Shown piece by piece: positions 58,507-59,109 of a stretch of DNA of 59,109 nucleotides (within the stretch, counting starts at the first letter, position 1; every line of letters begins with the position of its first letter). Made by a program: the position numbers and the translations under genes. A model generated the notes under the pieces. That model did no database searches. It had not been told where the DNA came from and was given only the letters and a program-made list of their open reading frames with translations. Origin of the DNA: Bacilli bacterium (lineage in GTDB: Bacteria > Bacillota_I > Bacilli_A > RFN20 > CAG-826); NCBI GenBank assembly GCA_024408495.1, contig JAKSUY010000003.1, forward strand, positions 1 to 59,109. Reading direction: 5' to 3'.

Positions 58507-59109
58507 TTATAAGTCAAGATTCTTAACGAACTTCGCGTTCTCGTGGATGAATGTTTTTCTTGGCATAACATCATCACCCATTAAGTTGGTGAAGATTTGA
58601 TCCGCTAACATCGCATCTTTAATTGTTACACGAAGCATCTTTCTTGCTTTTGGATCCATGGTAGTTTCAAATAATTGCTCAGCATCCATTTCACCAAGAC
58701 CTTTATAGCGTTGGAATGGATAACCAGCTTTTAATTGTAATTTCTTTTTGAGTTCTTCTAGTTGCGCATCGTTATAGCAGTAATACGGTTTTTGATGGTA
58801 TTCAACTTTATATAACGGTGGTTGCGCAATATAGACGTGACCTTCCGTAATTAAAGATTTCATAAATCTAAAGAAGAAGGTTAATAACAAGATTCTAATG
58901 TGACTGCCGTCAACATCAGCATCGGTCATAATTACAACTTTGTCATAACGAATCTTAGTAACATCAAATTCAGGATCAACACCTGCTCCAATGGCCATAA
59001 TCATATTTCCGATTTCAGCATTTTCAAACGCTCTTTGTTGATCAACTTTTTCCACGTTAAGAATCTTACCTCTTAAAGGTAGAATCGCTTGAGTTCTACG
59101 GTCACGACC
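58507..59109 (-). CDS. gyrB: DNA gyrase subunit B, C-terminal part (partial)
   Basis: The 3' portion of gyrB, open to the right edge (codons readable from GRDRRTQAILPLRGKILNVEK onward), so the 5' part is missing. Visible: TOPRIM metal motif MTDADVDGSHIR, EGHVYIAQPPLYKV, QRYKGLGEMDAEQLFETTMDP, and the C-terminal end. The 5' side shows the QAILPLRGK signature typical of GyrB. ATP-dependent supercoiling enzyme with GyrA. Confidence 0.97.
   Translation of the reverse strand, partial: GRDRRTQAILPLRGKILNVEKVDQQRAFENAEIGNMIMAIGAGVDPEFDVTKIRYDKVVIMTDADVDGSHIRILLLTFFFRFMKSLITEGHVYIAQPPLYKVEYHQKPYYCYNDAQLEELKKKLQLKAGYPFQRYKGLGEMDAEQLFETTMDPKARKMLRVTIKDAMLADQIFTNLMGDDVMPRKTFIHENAKFVKNLDL

Noticed and set aside
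1-59109. tRNA, rRNA, tmRNA and RNase P RNA genes
   Set aside because: Except for 35912-36512, intergenic gaps are under 200 bases; I read them for cloverleaf or conserved cores and found only the SRP RNA.

Overview
The window reads as the chromosome of a low-GC, Gram-positive-type bacterium of the Bacillota, most likely one of the reduced gut lineages of class Bacilli near Erysipelotrichia and the Mollicutes. The evidence is the ribosomal/replication block rpsF-ssb-rpsR-gdpP-rplI-dnaB-walJ-rlmH, ecfA1-ecfA2-ecfT close to truA, the order gyrB-gyrA-serS-small SRP RNA-tadA, strongly AT-rich DNA, lipobox lipoproteins and LicC/LicD-type phosphocholine genes. TGA is used as a stop (psuG, licD, tldE) and TGG for Trp, so the code is the standard bacterial one, not the Mycoplasma code. 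I saw no tRNA, rRNA, CRISPR array, insertion sequence or phage block.

Layout. 1-2437: end of a biotin-dependent Na+-pumping decarboxylase operon (carboxyltransferase, gamma, biotin carrier, beta). 2493-7160: cell-surface glycan genes (flippase, LicC-like cytidylyltransferase, convergent LicD, GT-C glycosyltransferase). 7225-10140: a 777-residue anchored surface protein and a short biotin ligase. 15722-10141 (minus): truA, PHP phosphatase, yebC, pseudouridine glycosidase and kinase, flavin mutase-like enzyme. 17010-15724: an ATPase/DUF4143 gene with its own repeat-bearing promoter, placed between ecfT and truA. 19611-17110: ECF transporter energising module. 26815-19680: rpmE, metG, aconitase-X large and small subunits, DegV protein, HTH membrane protein, dCMP deaminase. 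35911-28068: the ribosomal/replication block ending in an ATP-grasp ligase.

35912-36512 holds no annotated protein, but I read it as a candidate type I toxin-antitoxin locus: a 42-codon minus-strand ORF for a small hydrophobic peptide, overlapped at its 3' side by a very short plus-strand RNA with its own promoter and terminator. 36513-41821 is an operon of a flavin dehydrogenase, a CofE-like ligase, TldD and TldE. 42008-45069 encodes three lipoproteins; the last two are paralogues built from an alternating repeat of about 45 residues that I do not recognise.

52921-45135 is a tight five-gene minus-strand operon: FtsX/MacB-type ABC exporter, P-type ATPase, TetR regulator, M50-like protein with a broken HExxH motif, and an enlarged MscL. 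A 19-bp palindrome at the presumed transcription start is a candidate TetR operator. The window ends with tadA, the SRP RNA, serS, a glycosyltransferase, gyrA and the 3' part of gyrB. GyrA lacks both residues that anchor fluoroquinolones. Several genes lack a Shine-Dalgarno sequence and have a -10 box 6-10 bases before the start codon, suggesting leaderless mRNAs.
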